64,000 nucleotides of DNA from CAIXZV01 sp963697365 (GTDB lineage Bacteria; Chloroflexota; Limnocylindria; Limnocylindrales; CSP1-4), in NCBI GenBank assembly GCA_963697365.1, contig CAVONT010000012.1, positions 1 through 64,000 on the forward strand, in the 5' to 3' direction. Made by a program: the position numbers and the translations under genes. The notes beneath the pieces were generated by a model, which saw only the letters and a program-made list of their open reading frames with translations, was not told the origin of the DNA and did not search any database. Each line of letters opens with the position of its first letter. Within the stretch, counting starts at the first letter, position 1. Of this stretch, positions 12,625-21,531 are shown in pieces.

Positions 12625-12660
12625 GGCGGCGGCACGGCTCCCCCCTCCCGTGCCGCCGCC
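12625..12660 (+). terminator. Hairpin after ssb
   Basis: GGCGGCGGCACGG at 12625-12637 pairs with CCGTGCCGCCGCC at 12648-12660 around a C-rich loop. There is no U-run, so it may be a Rho-independent-like or RNA-stabilising structure. It separates ssb from the next gene. Confidence 0.55.
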
Positions 12661-12731
12661 GCTCATCTGCAGAGGCAAGCGGTCGTCGGCCCGGTGCGGG
12701 GGGCTCCTCCGGCCGGTGCGCCGCGTTCCCG

Positions 12732-12751
12732 ACGCGTATTGTTGGACGCGT
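12732..12751 (+). promoter_or_regulatory. Paired ACGCGT sites around a possible -10 before the flavoprotein gene
   Basis: ACGCGT occurs at 12732-12737 and 12746-12751, with the -10-like TATTGT overlapping the first copy. Each is a palindrome, 14 bp apart start to start. This could be a repressor site for the downstream dehydrogenase, but ACGCGT is common in such GC-rich DNA. Confidence 0.2.
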
Positions 12752-12811
12752 GAGCCCTGCGATCCCCCGTATTCCGGATCGCACCGCTGGCGCACCCGCG
12801 AGGATCAGCAA

Positions 12812-15269
12812 GTGACGACCGAGACCGCTCCGGCACGCGCCCAAGCCGTCGTCGTCGGCGGAGGGATCCTCGGCACATCGGTCGCCTACCACCTTGTGAA
12901 GCGGGGCTGGAGCGATGTCGTCCTGGTCGAACAGGCCGACCTCACCGCCGGCACGACCTGGCACGCGGCCGGCCTGATGGTGCAGGTGCAGTCGTCGCGC
13001 ACCTCCACGCGCTGGGGCACCTACAACGACGAGCTGATCCCCGAGGTCGAGACCCTGACCGGCATGGCGACCGGGTACCGCCGCACCGGATCGATCCTCA
13101 TGGCCAGCACGGAGGCCCGCTGGGAGGAGATCGGACGGTCGATCTCGATGGCGCACGCGGCCGGCGTCGAGGTGCAGGTGATCGGAGCTGCCGAGGCCAA
13201 GCGGGCCTGGCCGCTGCTGGACACAACCGGGATCGTGGGGGCCGCCTGGTACCCCAACGATGCCGTGGCCAACGCGACCGACCTCACGCAGGCCGTCGCG
13301 GCGGCCGCACGCCTCGGCGGAGCGCGCATCCTCCGGCACACGGGCGTGACCGGCGTGGACAGCGCCGACGGTCGCGTGACCCGGGTCAGGACGACCCGCG
13401 GGGACATCGTCACGGAGACCGTCGTGAACTGCACCGGGATGTGGGCCCGCGAGTTCGGACGGCGATCCGGCGTGTCGGTCCCCCTCCACGCCGCGGAGCA
13501 CTTCTACCTCGTCACCGAGCCGATCGAGGGGCTCACTCCTGACCTGCCCATGCTGCGCTGCCCCGATGAGCGGACGTACGTCCGCGAGGACGCGGGCAAG
13601 CTGCTGATCGGCTTCCTCGAGCCCGTCGCCAAGCCCTGGGCGACGATGGGGATCCCGGAGGGCACCGAGTTCATCAGCCTGCCGGAGGACTGGGACCATC
13701 TCATCCCGGAGATCGAGCTTGCCGCGCGCCGCCTGCCGCTGCTCAACGACGTCGGCATCAAGCTGTTCTTCAACGGACCCGAGAGCTTCACGCCCGACGA
13801 CCGCGCGATCCTGGGGCCGGCTCCGGAGCTGTCCGGCTACTGGGTGGCGGCGGGGTTCAACTCGCACGGACTGCGCAGCGGAGCCGGGGCGGGACGGGCC
13901 CTCGCCGACTGGATCGTGGACGGCGACCCGCAGGAGGACGTGTGGGAGGTGGACATCCGCCGGTTCGCCCCATTCCAGGCAAACCGCCGGTACCTGCACG
14001 AGCGGATCCGCGAGTCCGTCGGCCTGCTCTACGCGCCGCACTGGCCCTTCCGTCAGGTCGAGACGGCGCGGGGCGTCAGGAGGACGCCGTTCTACGATCG
14101 CCTCGCGGCGCGGGGCGCCTGCTTCGGGGAACTGATGGGCTGGGAGCGCGCCAACTGGTTCGCGCCGCCCGGCGTCGAGCCCCGGTACGAGTACTCCCAC
14201 GGCCGCCAGAACTGGTTCCCGTACTCGGCAGCGGAGCATCGGGCCGCGCGCGAGGGTGTCGCGATCTTCGACGAGTCGACGTTCGGGAAGATCCTGGTGG
14301 CTGGGGCCGATGCCTGTGCCGTGCTCAACCGGATCTGTACGGCAGACGTCGAGGTGGCGGTTGGCCGGATGGTGTACACGCAGTGGCTCAACGACCGGGG
14401 CGGCACCGTCGCGGACGTGACCGTGACGCGGCTGGACGCGACGACCTTCCTGGTGGCCACCGGTGGCCCGGTGCTCTACCACGACCTGCACTGGGTCCGG
14501 CGGCACATTCCCGAGGATGCCCGCGCGGTCGCGGTGGACGTCTCGAACGCCTACGCGGTCCTGGGCTTGATGGGCCCCCGCTCGCGGGATCTCCTTGCCT
14601 CCCTGACTCGACAGCGACCTCTCGAACGAGGCCTTCCCGTTCGCGACGTCGCGCGAGATCGATCTCGGCCACGCCTTCGTCCGGGCCTCTCGCATGACCT
14701 ACGTCGGCGAACTGGGATGGGAGCTCTGGATCCCGTCAGACGTCGCGCTGCACGTCTACGACACGATCATCGCCGCAGGTCATGCCTTCGGCCTCCAGCA
14801 TGCCGGCTTCCACGCGATGGACACGCTCCGGATCGAGAAGGCCTACCGGAGCTGGGGGCATGACATCGGCGAGACCGACACCTCGCTCGAGGCCGGGCTC
14901 GGGTTCACGCACGCCCTCGACAAGCCCGGTGGGTTCATCGGACGCGAGGCCGTGCTTCGCCAGCGCGAGTCGGGGCTGCGGCGGCGCCTGGTCGGGTTCG
15001 CCCTGCACGATCCCCAGCCGCTGCTCACGCACAACGAGCCGATCTGGCGGGACGGGGTCCTGTGCGGCAGGATCACCTCCGGCGCCTACGGCCACACGGT
15101 GGGGCGGTCGATCGGGCTGGGCTACGTCGCGCATCCGGAGGGCGGCATCGTGACCCCGGAGTGGGTCGACTCGGGTCGCTACGAACTGGAGATCGCCAAT
15201 GTCCGGGTGCCGGCGACGGCCTCGCTGCGTGCGTTCTACGATCCGACGAACCGGCAAATCCGCGGGTAG
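12812..15269 (+). CDS. Dimethylglycine/sarcosine dehydrogenase-like FAD oxidoreductase with GcvT domain, interrupted by a +1 frameshift
   Basis: Corrected length is 818 residues, normal for this family. The N-terminal half is a DAO-type FAD domain: VVVGGGILGTSVAYHL, then TAGTTWHAAGLMVQ. His51 in TWHAAGL corresponds to the residue that carries covalent FAD in mammalian dimethylglycine and sarcosine dehydrogenases. The C-terminal half is a folate-binding GcvT-like domain (MTYVGELGWELWIP, DTLRIEKAYRSWGHDI, GGFIGREAV). The family oxidatively demethylates N-methylglycines and passes the methylene group to tetrahydrofolate. The GTG at 12812 has GAGGA eight bases upstream. The frame breaks after LLASLT; dropping the C at 14609 restores LTDSDLSNEAFPF, which matches the family. 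Exact substrate (dimethylglycine or sarcosine) cannot be read from sequence. Confidence 0.85.
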
Positions 15270-15303
15270 TGCCGTCCGCGCAGAGGATCGGGAGGCCGGA
15301 AGG

Positions 15304-16176
15304 TCAGGATTCGGTGCCGCCGTACAGAGAGCGGCGCGGGATCCCGGTCGCCGCGGCCACGCGCTTCGCCGCCTCGCCCCGGCCCGCGCCATCGCGCACC
15401 AGCCGGTCCACCTCGGCACGGGCGGCCGCCAGCGCATCCTCGCTGGACGCGGCGGCCGCCTCCTCCACCACCGCTCCCCTGCCCCAGCCCACGACCAGGA
15501 CGAACTCACCGCGGGCCGGGATCGTCCCATCCTCAGCGGCCGTCGCCAGTTCCGCGAGCGGACCCCGGGTCACCGTCTCGTGGAGCTTCGTCAGCTCGCG
15601 GCAGACAGCGCCCGGCCGATCCGCCCCACAGACGGCGGCCAGGTCGCGCAGCGTGGCGGCCACGCGATTCGGCCCCTCGAAGAGCACGCAGCCCCGCTCG
15701 TCGGCGGCAATCGCCGCCAGCCGCTCCTTGCGATCCCGGCCGGAGCGCGGCAGGAACCCCTCGAACGTCCAGCGGGGACCGGCCAGTCCAGCCGACACCA
15801 CGGCGGCAAGCACGGACGACGCGCCGGGCACGGCGACCACCTCGCCGCCCATCGCCGCCCAGGCCGCGACCAGCCCATCCCCCGGGTCCGAGACCGCCGG
15901 CGTCCCGGCGTCGGTGACCAGCGCGAGGTCCCTTCCTGCAGCCAGGTGCGCGAGCAGCTCCCGCTCCTTCGCGGGCGAGCTCTGCGCGTGGTAGGCCGTG
16001 GACCGGGTGGCGATGTCGTAGCGTGCGAGCAGCTTGTGCGTGACCCGCGTGTCCTCCGCGGCGATCAGCGGCACGGCGCGCAGCACCTCGAGCGCGCGCA
16101 GCGTGATGTCGCCCAGGTTCCCGATCGGCGTGGCGACGACGTACAGCGTCCCGCCGGCGGCGTCCGGTCCGCCCAC
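15304..16176 (-). CDS. rsmI: 16S rRNA (cytidine1402-2'-O)-methyltransferase
   Basis: RsmI (290 residues) methylates the ribose of C1402 in the ribosomal decoding centre using SAM. It is a tetrapyrrole-methylase fold protein. LYVVATPIGNLGDITLRAL, IAAEDTRVT, LVTDAGTPAVSDPG and VPGASSVLAAVVSAGL are the family blocks. GTLPRSG-type FEGFLPRSGRDRKERL and CRELTKLHE follow. The frame stays open upstream into nadE. The GTG at 16176, five bases past the nadE stop codon's outer base, gives the family N-terminus. It converges on the preceding flavoprotein gene with only 34 bp between stops. Confidence 0.93.
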   Translation of the reverse strand: MGGPDAAGGTLYVVATPIGNLGDITLRALEVLRAVPLIAAEDTRVTHKLLARYDIATRSTAYHAQSSPAKERELLAHLAAGRDLALVTDAGTPAVSDPGDGLVAAWAAMGGEVVAVPGASSVLAAVVSAGLAGPRWTFEGFLPRSGRDRKERLAAIAADERGCVLFEGPNRVAATLRDLAAVCGADRPGAVCRELTKLHETVTRGPLAELATAAEDGTIPARGEFVLVVGWGRGAVVEEAAAASSEDALAAARAEVDRLVRDGAGRGEAAKRVAAATGIPRRSLYGGTES

Positions 16177-16178
16177 GG

Positions 16179-17069
16179 CTACGACCGCGCCGCCGACCCC
16201 GGCCGACGCCTCGGGTACAGGTAGTCCACGCCGGCCGTCCGCGGGCCGAGCTTCGCGATCGGGGGCACCTGGCGCTTGAACTCGGAGCCCGCCACCATGC
16301 GGTCCACGCGCTCCACGAGGGCGAGGTCGAAGCCCATCGCCACCATCTCCTCGACCGAGCGGCGCTTGTCGATCCGCCAGAACAGGAGCCGGTCCAGGAC
16401 GGGGTACGCGAACCCGGCCTCGGTCTCGTCGGTCTGGCCGGGCCACAGGTCGGCCGACGGCGCCTTGCGGATGATCGCCTCGGGCACGCCGATCGCGGCG
16501 GACAGCTGGCGGACCTGGCTCTTGTACAGGTCGCCGATGGGGTTGAACGCGCACGCGGAGTCGCCGAACAGCGTCGTGTAGCCGATCAGCGACTCGGTCT
16601 TGTTGCCGGTCCCCACCACGAGGCCCCGCCACGTCACCGACCGGTCGTACAGCACGGACATGCGCATCCGGGCCATGAAGTTGCCCCGCCGCAGCGGCGC
16701 CGCCTCGAGCGCCTCGGGCCCGCCTTCGCCGGCGACACCGTCCCGCCCGAAGTAGCCGTCCACCATGCCGGTGATCTCGACGAGCTCGCCCGCGCAGCCG
16801 AGGTCCGCGATGACCGCCTCCGCGTCACCCTGCGAGGCGGGCGACGACGTGCGGTACGGCATCATCACGCACAGGAGCTTGTCCGCCCCGATCGCCTCGG
16901 CGACGAGGTACGCGACGAGCGCGCTGTCGATCCCGCCCGACAGCCCCAGGACGGCCTTGTCGAAGCCGGCCTGCGCGAGCTGGCCGCGAATGAAGCCGGC
17001 GATTGCGGTCCGCGCGACACCGGCGTCGATCGCGAGCTCGTCCGGCAGCTCGAACAGCGGCTCACTCAC
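16179..17069 (-). CDS. nadE: NAD+ synthetase (adenylating domain protein)
   Basis: NadE (296 residues) amidates deamido-NAD to NAD with ATP. The PP-loop VLGLSGGIDSALVAYL, MPYRTSSPASQGDAE, VVGTGNKTESLIGY and FNPIGDLYKSQVRQL, followed by PSADLWPGQTDE, identify the synthetase domain. No glutaminase domain is fused to it. The start is GTG at 17069, overlapping the upstream nitrilase-fold gene by eight bases. That neighbour probably supplies ammonia from glutamine, giving a two-polypeptide version of the usual fused enzyme. Confidence 0.93.
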   Translation of the reverse strand: MSEPLFELPDELAIDAGVARTAIAGFIRGQLAQAGFDKAVLGLSGGIDSALVAYLVAEAIGADKLLCVMMPYRTSSPASQGDAEAVIADLGCAGELVEITGMVDGYFGRDGVAGEGGPEALEAAPLRRGNFMARMRMSVLYDRSVTWRGLVVGTGNKTESLIGYTTLFGDSACAFNPIGDLYKSQVRQLSAAIGVPEAIIRKAPSADLWPGQTDETEAGFAYPVLDRLLFWRIDKRRSVEEMVAMGFDLALVERVDRMVAGSEFKRQVPPIAKLGPRTAGVDYLYPRRRPGSAARS

Positions 17070-17983
17070 GGGTGGCGCCGGCGACGAACGGGCCCTGGTC
17101 GGCGGTGGTGTCGAGCGCCAGGCCCGCCCGCTCGGCGATCAGGCGCCGCCACTCGCGCGCGACAAGCTCCGGCCGCTCATCGCGCAGCAGGGGCAGCCCG
17201 ATCCGCTCGCGCCGCACGTCGCCGAGCTCGATGTCGGCGAAGAACAGGCCCTCCTCGAACATCGGCGCCGAGAAGACCGGCGCCCCGGTCGGCCCGATCA
17301 CCTCCGAGCCACCCCAGAACGAGAGCGACTCGTCCACGCCCACGCGGTTGCAGAACACCACGAACGAGGTCGTCAGCTGGGCATACGTCCGCATGAGCGT
17401 CCGCCACGAGCCCGCGGTCCCCAGGCCCACCTCCGAGGTGCGCGCGAGATCCCGCCCGGGCGACGATGACACGTTGACCAGCACCTGTGCCCCGTCGAGC
17501 GCGAGCAGCTGGGGCGTCGACATGTGCCAGAAGTCCTCGCACACCGCGAGGCCCATCGCCCACCCCCAGCCGCGAGGGCGTCGCCCGGATCACGTCACCC
17601 GGCGCGAAGAACCGGCGCTCGTCGAACAGGCCGTAGGTGGGCAGGTGCACCTTGCGGTGGACGTGGCGGACCTCTCCGTCCTCCACGAGCGCCGCGGCGA
17701 TGAACAGCCGGTGGTCGGCCGACTCCTCCACGAAGGACACCACGGCCGACAGCCCGGTCGTTGCGGCGGCAAGGCGGGCAAGGCGTGGGTCGTCCGGGCG
17801 CATGGCGACCTCGGACGCGAGGTCCTGCAGCTGGTAGCCGGTCAGCCCGAGCTCCGGGAAGACGACCAGCCCCGCACCGCCCGCACGGGCCTCGTCGAGG
17901 AGCGCCAGGTGGCGCGCCAGGTTGGCCTCGACGTCACCGAGCCGCGGGGCGACCTGGGCAAGAGCGATCCGGAGCGGTTGCAC
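17062..17983 (-). CDS. Carbon-nitrogen hydrolase, probable glutaminase partner of NAD+ synthetase, interrupted by a +1 frameshift
   Basis: Corrected length is 306 residues. The nitrilase-fold triad is visible: Glu in VVFPELGLTGYQ, Lys in HRKVHLPTYGLFDE, and Cys in LAVCEDFWH. CEDFW is the form found in the glutaminase domain of glutamine-dependent NAD+ synthetases. The C-terminal part has NVSSSPGR and SFVVFCNRVGVDE. The frame breaks at a five-base C run (17563-17567; G run on the coding strand); removing one base joins the halves as RLGWAMGLAVCED. Its end overlaps nadE, so it most likely channels glutamine-derived ammonia to NadE. A free-standing amidase role is the alternative. Confidence 0.85.
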
Positions 17984-17992
17984 GCGCCAAGT

Positions 17993-19369
17993 CTAGTTGT
18001 GACCGGGGATGTGGGGCGGCTCCGGGTTGTCGTCGTGCATGATGGGCGCGCCGAGCATCATCCCCGGGTCGGCGACAACGGGGATCTCGTACACGGGGGC
18101 ATCGCCGCGGATGAGCGGGTCGTCGCCCTCCCCTGACAGGGCCGCCGGCACGGGCTCGTCGCCGAGCGTCGCCGGATCCGGGGCAGCCGGCACCGACACC
18201 GGGACGGCTGCCGCCGCCTCCTCGCCACCCGCGGGGGCCGCCGTGGAGATCCCCGACCGGCCGGTGGACTGGAGTTGCTCCTTCGAGCCGTCCACCTCCT
18301 CGGCGAAGTGGCATGCGACCTCGTGGCCGGTGGAGAGCTCCCGCAGGGCGGGGATCTCGGTCGCGCAGCGCTCGGGGCTGCCGATGCGCTCACGCAGCCA
18401 GCACCGCGTGTGGAAGTGGCAGCCGGACGGCGGGTTCACGGGCGACGGGACGTCGCCCTTGAGGATGATCCGCCGCCGCCGGCGCTCCACCTTGGGATCC
18501 GGGATCGGGACCGCCGACAGCAGCGCCACGGCATACGGGTGGAGCGGTCGCGTGTTGAGCTCGCGCGATGGCGCCAGCTCCACGATGCGACCGAGGTACA
18601 TCACGGCGATCCGATCGCTGATGTGACGCACCACCGAGAGGTCGTGGGCGATGAACAGGTACGTCAGGCCCAGGCGGTCCTGCAGCCGCTCCAGCAGGTT
18701 GATGACCTGTGCCTGGATCGACACGTCCAGCGCGGAGATCGGCTCGTCCGCGACGATCAGGTCAGGGTCCAGGGCGAGGGCCCGGGCGACGCCGATGCGC
18801 TGCCGCTGGCCGCCCGAGAACTCGTGCGGGTAGCGGTCACCATAGTCGGGGTTGAGGCCGACCGTGGCCAGCAGCTCCCGGACCCGTTCGCTGCGCTCGT
18901 CCTTGCTGCCCACACCGTAGACGGCGAGGGGCTCACCGACCGTCGCGCCGGCGGTCATCCGCGGATTGAGCGACGCGTAGGGGTCCTGGAAGATCATCTG
19001 GAACCGGCGCCGGAGCCGCTGGAGCTCCTTGCCCTCGATAGCGCTCACGTCCTGGCCGTCGAAGATGATCCGGCCCTCGGTCGGCTTGTTCAGCCGCACG
19101 ATCGCGCGCCCGGCGGTGCTCTTGCCGCACCCGGACTCCCCGACGAGACCCAGGGTCTCGCCGCGGCGCAGGCTGAAGCTGATGCCGTCGACGGCGCGGA
19201 CATCGCCGACATGACGCTCGAAGATCAGGCCCGACGTGATGGGGAACCAGACCTTGAGGTCCTGGACCTCGAGGAGGGTGTCCGAGGCGGCGTGATCGTG
19301 GCCGGCGTGGCCGGCGGGCCCGTGCGGGTCCGGCATGCCGGCCGCCGGCGACGTGGGCACTGCGGTCAT
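17993..19369 (-). CDS. Peptide ABC transporter ATP-binding protein (DppF/OppF type)
   Basis: This 458-residue ATPase is the second of the pair that drives the first peptide importer. Walker A GLVGESGCGKSTAG, Q-loop MIFQDPYASLNPR, signature SGGQRQRIGVARAL and Walker B LIVADEPISALD are intact. The oligopeptide-type C-terminal region with PPSGCHFHTRCWLR follows. Two oddities stand out: a short His-rich N-terminus (GHAGHDH) before the domain, and about 110 extra Pro/Ala/acidic residues after the usual end. Its start overlaps the partner ATPase gene as ATGA. The gene ends 9 bp before the nitrilase-fold gene, so the downstream NAD genes may be co-transcribed. Confidence 0.93.
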   Translation of the reverse strand: MTAVPTSPAAGMPDPHGPAGHAGHDHAASDTLLEVQDLKVWFPITSGLIFERHVGDVRAVDGISFSLRRGETLGLVGESGCGKSTAGRAIVRLNKPTEGRIIFDGQDVSAIEGKELQRLRRRFQMIFQDPYASLNPRMTAGATVGEPLAVYGVGSKDERSERVRELLATVGLNPDYGDRYPHEFSGGQRQRIGVARALALDPDLIVADEPISALDVSIQAQVINLLERLQDRLGLTYLFIAHDLSVVRHISDRIAVMYLGRIVELAPSRELNTRPLHPYAVALLSAVPIPDPKVERRRRRIILKGDVPSPVNPPSGCHFHTRCWLRERIGSPERCATEIPALRELSTGHEVACHFAEEVDGSKEQLQSTGRSGISTAAPAGGEEAAAAVPVSVPAAPDPATLGDEPVPAALSGEGDDPLIRGDAPVYEIPVVADPGMMLGAPIMHDDNPEPPHIPGHN

Positions 19370-20622
19370 GCACCGTCCTCCGGGTGCTCGTGCGGACGGG
19401 TCTCGCCGGGCTCGGCGTCGTGCGCCTCGGACGCCTCGGACGCCTGGAAGTGCTCGACGGCGACCGCACCGTCCGCCAGCGCCGCGTGCGAGGCGAGCTC
19501 GTCCAGCTGGCCTGCGGGCGCCGGCGCGGGCACATGCCCGGGTCGGCTGGGATGGCCGTGGATCGCCTCGTCGGCCAGCGGCGGATTGAAGCAGGCGATG
19601 CGGTGTGTTGCAGTCGGGCCCGTGGTCACGAGGGCGCTCCCGGGGTCGAGGGGCTCCAGCGACGGGTTCTCCGTCCAGCAGCGCTCCAGGCGCCAGGCGC
19701 AGCGCGGGGCGAACGGACAGCCGCGGGGCTCACGCCGCATGTCCGGCGGCCGCCCTTCGATCGGGATGAGCGGCTCGCCCTCGAGCGCATCCACACGGGG
19801 CATGGAGTGGAGCAGGCCCACCGTGTAGGGATGGGATGGCGTCTCGAACAGGTCGCCGGTTGTCGCAGTCTCGACGATGAAGCCCGCGTACATGACGTTG
19901 ATCCGGTCGGTCATGCCGGCCACGACGCCCAGGTCGTGGGTGATCAGGATGAGCGAGGTGTCGGACTCCGTGGTGAGGCGGCTGATGAGCTCCAGCACCT
20001 GGGCCTGGATCGTCACGTCGAGGGCCGTCGTGGGCTCGTCCGCGATCATCAGCCTCGGCTCCAGCGCGAGCGCCATCGCGATCATCACGCGCTGGCGCAT
20101 CCCGCCGGAGAACTGGTGCGGGAAGCTCTTCAGCCGCTTCTCGGCCTGGGGGATGCCGACCAGCCCCAGGAGCTCGACGGCCCGGGCACGGGCGTCCGTC
20201 TTGGACACCTTCTGGTGGGCCTGGATGGTCTCGACCATCTGCTCCTCGACGGTCGTCACCGGGTTCAGGCTCGTCATCGGGTCCTGGAAGATCATCGCGA
20301 TGTCGCGGCCACGGATCTCCCGTACGTCAGCCTCGTTGAGCGTGACGAGGTCCCGGCCATCGAACATCACCTGGCCGCCCTCGATCCGGCCTGCCGGCTT
20401 GGGGAGCAGCCGGATGATCGCCAGGTTGGTCACGCTCTTGCCGCAGCCGGACTCGCCGACCAGGCCGAGGCGCTCGCCGCGCGCAAGCTCGAAGCTGATG
20501 CCATTGACGGCATAGATCGTGCCGTCGTGGGTCCGGAAGCGGACGAGGAGGTCGCGTACGTCGAGGAGGACCTCACCCGTCGAACCCACCGTGCCGGTCG
20601 CAGGGGCAGCTGCCGCCGTCAT
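19366..20622 (-). CDS. Peptide ABC transporter ATP-binding protein (DppD/OppD type)
   Basis: This 418-residue protein is the first ATPase of the importer. LGLVGESGCGKSVTNLA, MIFQDPMTSLNPV, SGGMRQRVMIAMAL and MIADEPTTALDVT are the Walker A, Q-loop, signature and Walker B. The C-terminal REPRGCPFAPRCAW is the Cys-containing OppD-type motif. The frame extends far upstream in the permease gene; the ATG at 20622 is preferred because it overlaps the permease stop as ATGA and gives a normal N-terminus. A His/Glu-rich tail of about 80 residues follows the domain, mirroring the extended tail of its partner. Confidence 0.93.
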   Translation of the reverse strand: MTAAAAPATGTVGSTGEVLLDVRDLLVRFRTHDGTIYAVNGISFELARGERLGLVGESGCGKSVTNLAIIRLLPKPAGRIEGGQVMFDGRDLVTLNEADVREIRGRDIAMIFQDPMTSLNPVTTVEEQMVETIQAHQKVSKTDARARAVELLGLVGIPQAEKRLKSFPHQFSGGMRQRVMIAMALALEPRLMIADEPTTALDVTIQAQVLELISRLTTESDTSLILITHDLGVVAGMTDRINVMYAGFIVETATTGDLFETPSHPYTVGLLHSMPRVDALEGEPLIPIEGRPPDMRREPRGCPFAPRCAWRLERCWTENPSLEPLDPGSALVTTGPTATHRIACFNPPLADEAIHGHPSRPGHVPAPAPAGQLDELASHAALADGAVAVEHFQASEASEAHDAEPGETRPHEHPEDGA

Positions 20623-21515
20623 CGCTTCATCCTCGGATCCAGGGATTCGCGCAAGCCGTCGCCGAGCAGGTTGAACCCGACCGCGCTGATGACGATCGCG
20701 ATGCTCGGGAACAGGACCAGCCACGGTGCCGTCGCCAGGAAGCGGCGGGCGTCGGTGAGCATGGTGCCCCACTCGGGGGTGCGGGGATCCGGCGGCCCGA
20801 GGCCAAGGAAGCCGAGGCCCGCAATGTCGATGATCGCCGTCGCCAGGACCAGCGTCGCCTGCACGATCAGGGGCGTGAGCGCGTTGGGCATCATGTGCCG
20901 GGACAGGACACGGCCGCGTCCGGCGCCGACCGAGCGCGCGGCGATCACGTAGTCGGACTCGCGCAGGGCGAGCAGCGAGCCCCGCAGCAGGCGCGCGAAG
21001 ATCGGCGCATACGTCACGGCGATGGCCAGCATCAGCTGCCACATCCCACGGTCCAGCCACGCGACGATCCCGATCGCCAGCAGGATGCCCGGGATCGAGA
21101 GCAGCACGTCGGTGCTCCGCATCAGGACCGCGTCCACCTTGCCGCCGATCCCGCCCGCCGCGGCGCCGATGATGACGCCCATGATGAGGGCCATGATGAC
21201 GGCGACCACGCCGACCTGGAGGCTGATCTGGGCGCCGTAGAGGATGCGGCTGAACATGTCGCGTCCCTGCACGTCGGTGCCCATGAGGAACTCGGCGCTG
21301 GGCGGCTGGAGGCTCTTGCCCGGCCGGTCCAGAGGGCCGTAGGGCGCGATCAGCGGCGCGAACAGCGCGACCGACACGAAGAGCACGATGCAGATCAGGC
21401 CGAACATCGCGGGCTTGTTGCGGACAAGGCGGCGCGCGGCGTCGGACCACAGGCCGCGGCTGGCCCGTCGTTCGGCGACCGGGATCGCGGACGGAGTGGT
21501 GGCGGGGGCGGTCAA
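20619..21515 (-). CDS. Peptide ABC transporter permease (DppC type)
   Basis: This 298-residue inner-membrane permease has an N-terminal OppC-like segment with a first membrane helix (FGLICIVLFVSVALFAPLIA), then HPLGTD-type motif FLMGTDVQGRDMFSRI. About five more helices carry the binding-protein-dependent transport domain. The coupling-helix EAA-type loop is ARSVGAGRGRVLSRHMMPNA. It forms a heterodimeric channel with the permease encoded 16 bp upstream. Length and motif content are ordinary. Confidence 0.94.
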   Translation of the reverse strand: MTAPATTPSAIPVAERRASRGLWSDAARRLVRNKPAMFGLICIVLFVSVALFAPLIAPYGPLDRPGKSLQPPSAEFLMGTDVQGRDMFSRILYGAQISLQVGVVAVIMALIMGVIIGAAAGGIGGKVDAVLMRSTDVLLSIPGILLAIGIVAWLDRGMWQLMLAIAVTYAPIFARLLRGSLLALRESDYVIAARSVGAGRGRVLSRHMMPNALTPLIVQATLVLATAIIDIAGLGFLGLGPPDPRTPEWGTMLTDARRFLATAPWLVLFPSIAIVISAVGFNLLGDGLRESLDPRMKR

Positions 21516-21531
21516 GGCTGGCGTCCTCCGC

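Noticed and set aside
12650..12811. An earlier start for the flavoprotein at 12650
   Set aside because: It would run through the ssb hairpin and add 54 residues foreign to the family; the GTG at 12812 has a good ribosome site.
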